DNA of 7,200 bases from SAR324 cluster bacterium (GTDB taxonomy: Bacteria; SAR324; JACQKK01): NCBI GenBank assembly GCA_022572825.1, contig JACZVE010000154.1, positions 1-7,200 on the forward strand, written 5' to 3'. The notes below the pieces were generated by a model. The model made no database searches, had not been told where the DNA came from, and worked only from the letters and a program-made list of their open reading frames with translations. How positions within the stretch are numbered: position 1 is the first letter of the stretch; each line of letters opens with the position of its first letter. This document shows, piece after piece, positions 6,367 through 7,200 of this stretch. A program made the position numbers and the translations under genes.

Positions 6367-6828
6367 ATGGCCCCTGGTAATTTCACGCCACTGCGCACCC
6401 TGTACACCATCGGCCATTCGAACCGTAGCTGGGAGGCCTTCCTGGCGCTCTTGCAGAAGCATGCGATCGGCGTGGTGGCCGACGTGCGCTCCCGGCCCCG
6501 CAGCCGCTTCCCCTGGTTCAACGGCCGGCCCATGGCCGCCGCCCTCGAGGCGACGGGCATCGGCTACCTGTGGCTGGGCGAGCGGCTGGGGGGCCGGCCC
6601 GCCGATCCCGCCCTGTATGCGCCCGACGGCGCGCCGGACTACTGCCGCATCGCCGCGCAGCCGTCCTACCGGGAGGGCATTGCCGAGCTGTTGGCGCTGC
6701 TTGAAGGCGGACCGCGCGTGGCCGTGCTGTGCAGCGAGGGCGACCCCGCCCGCTGCCACCGCGAGCATCTCATCGCGCACACACTGCGCGGGATGGGGGT
6801 GGAGGTGGTGCATATACTGCACAGGTAA
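6367..6828 (+). CDS. DUF488 family protein
   Basis: This 153-residue protein is a clear member of the DUF488 family, whose biochemical role is not established. The signature motifs appear in order: LYTIGHSNRSWEAFLALL (12-29), VADVRSRPRSRFPWFN (37-52), and YLWLGERLGGRP (67-78). The C-terminal VAVLCSEGDPARCHREHLIA (118-137) follows, with Cys-122, Cys-130, His-131 and Arg-132 in the conserved LC.E.dp..CHR pattern. The conserved Asp/Arg (39-41) and Cys/His cluster suggest an active or ligand-binding site, but that is inference. Length is a little under the usual 160-190 residues and the motif set is complete. The ATG at 6367 has GGAGGG 6 nt upstream. Base use is strongly GC-rich, in contrast with the DNA that follows. 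It diverges from the membrane-protein gene, with 102 bp before the next gene on its own strand. Confidence 0.93.
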   Translation: MAPGNFTPLRTLYTIGHSNRSWEAFLALLQKHAIGVVADVRSRPRSRFPWFNGRPMAAALEATGIGYLWLGERLGGRPADPALYAPDGAPDYCRIAAQPSYREGIAELLALLEGGPRVAVLCSEGDPARCHREHLIAHTLRGMGVEVVHILHR

Positions 6829-6867
6829 GATTCTTGAATAGTTTCAATAGGAGAAGCGGAATTTTAG

Positions 6868-6896
6868 TAGACAACTTTTTTTTGTTCCCATACGGT
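6868..6896 (+). promoter_or_regulatory. Candidate sigma-70 promoter for the DUF5131 gene
   Basis: TAGACA at 6868-6873 matches five of six bases of the -35 consensus. After an exact 17-bp spacer, TACGGT at 6891-6896 matches three of six bases of the -10 consensus, including the A at position 2 and the T at position 6. Transcription would start near 6903, leaving a leader of about 28 nt with GGAGG at 6921-6925. The spacer contains eight consecutive T (6876-6883). Confidence 0.35.
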
Positions 6897-6930
6897 CAAT
6901 ACGAAGGAATCACCTCGATCGGAGGCTAAG

Positions 6931-7200
6931 ATGGCAGACCGCAGCGCCATTGAGTGGACCGACGCGACGTGGAACCCGGTAACCGGTTGCACGAAAGTCA
7001 GCCGGGGGTGCGATAACTGCTATGCAGAGCGATTCTCGGAGCGTTTCCGGGGCGTGAAGGGTCATCCTTTTGAAATGGGATTCGACCTCACCCTGCGACC
7101 GAACAGACTGGACCAACCCCTGAAATGGAAGAATTCACGGCAGATATTTGTGAATTCGATGAGCGACCTTTTCCACAAGGATGTTCCTCGAGATTTTATT
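6931..7200 (+). CDS. DUF5131 family protein (phage Gp37/Gp68-like three-Cys-motif protein), 5' part only
   Basis: The first 90 codons are present and the frame is still open at the window edge; the full family length is roughly 230-270 residues. The N-terminus is diagnostic: SAIEWTDATWNPVTGCTKV (5-23), then SRGCDNCYAERFSERF (24-39), giving Cys-20, Cys-27 and Cys-30. This is the cysteine motif of DUF5131/Gp37_Gp68 (PF07505), a family related to radical SAM proteins. Further family-typical segments are LRPNRLDQPLKWKNSRQIFV (61-80) and NSMSDLFHKDVP (81-92 by family pattern, here running to the edge). Biochemical function is not established. The ATG at 6931 has GGAGG 5 nt upstream. Codons such as ATT, AAT, TTT and CCT are commoner than in the preceding gene, hinting at acquisition. 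Family members are often next to tcmP (three-Cys-motif partner), which is not seen here and may lie downstream. Confidence 0.92.
   Translation, partial: MADRSAIEWTDATWNPVTGCTKVSRGCDNCYAERFSERFRGVKGHPFEMGFDLTLRPNRLDQPLKWKNSRQIFVNSMSDLFHKDVPRDFI

Noticed and set aside
6319..6822. A 167-codon minus-strand open frame.
   Set aside because: It is antisense to the DUF488 gene, whose motifs are complete, and shows no domain of its own.
6876..6883. Eight consecutive T as an intrinsic terminator for the DUF488 gene.
   Set aside because: No GC-rich hairpin lies directly upstream; the only nearby stem (6834-6847) is five AT-rich pairs and 28 bp away. The tract fits better as a promoter spacer.
1..7200. 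CRISPR array, insertion sequence or phage attachment site.
   Set aside because: No regularly spaced repeats, transposase-like protein, integrase or tRNA-end duplication was found on either strand.

Overview
The window looks like chromosomal DNA from a high-G+C proteobacterium, most likely Gamma- or Betaproteobacteria. That placement rests on overall composition, strong Shine-Dalgarno sites and gene families; there is no rRNA or other phylogenetic marker, so it is tentative. Genes are closely packed and largely typical of accessory or peripheral metabolism. No phage structural genes, transposase, CRISPR array, tRNA or rRNA was seen.

Layout. (1) 19-683, plus strand: a toxin-first type II toxin-antitoxin pair, a RelE-superfamily 'addiction module killer' protein followed 2 nt later by an HTH antitoxin. 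(2) 702-4007, minus strand, convergent with the TA pair: a three-gene family-5 (peptide/nickel/opine-type) ABC importer operon. Its order of transcription is secreted solute-binding protein, DppB/OppB-type permease, DppC/OppC-type permease. The two ATPases that normally follow are absent, because the operon ends 18 bp from the TA pair. (3) 4106-4532, minus: a DUF6194-like gene split by a one-base frameshift. (4) 4602-5045, minus: a small GlcG/HbpS-family protein. (5) 5046-5245: a 200-bp intergenic stretch rich in short inverted repeats, possibly a dispersed repeat. (6) 5246-5884, minus: a four-helix membrane protein of unknown function. (7) 5885-6366: a 482-bp divergent intergenic region with an AT-rich island and a strong hairpin. 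(8) 6367-6828, plus: a DUF488 protein. (9) 6829-6930: an abruptly AT-rich spacer with a candidate promoter. (10) 6931 to the window end, plus: the start of a DUF5131 (phage Gp37/Gp68) three-cysteine-motif protein, cut by the window edge.

How the genes work together. The binding protein and two permeases form the periplasmic and membrane parts of one importer, which must borrow ATPases from elsewhere or be non-functional. The toxin and antitoxin form one module. The other genes are not obviously linked in function. The most promising lead is the right edge: DUF5131 proteins are commonly paired with a partner called TcmP, and this gene sits behind a sharp composition break, as expected for acquired DNA. 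The partner, if present, lies outside the window.
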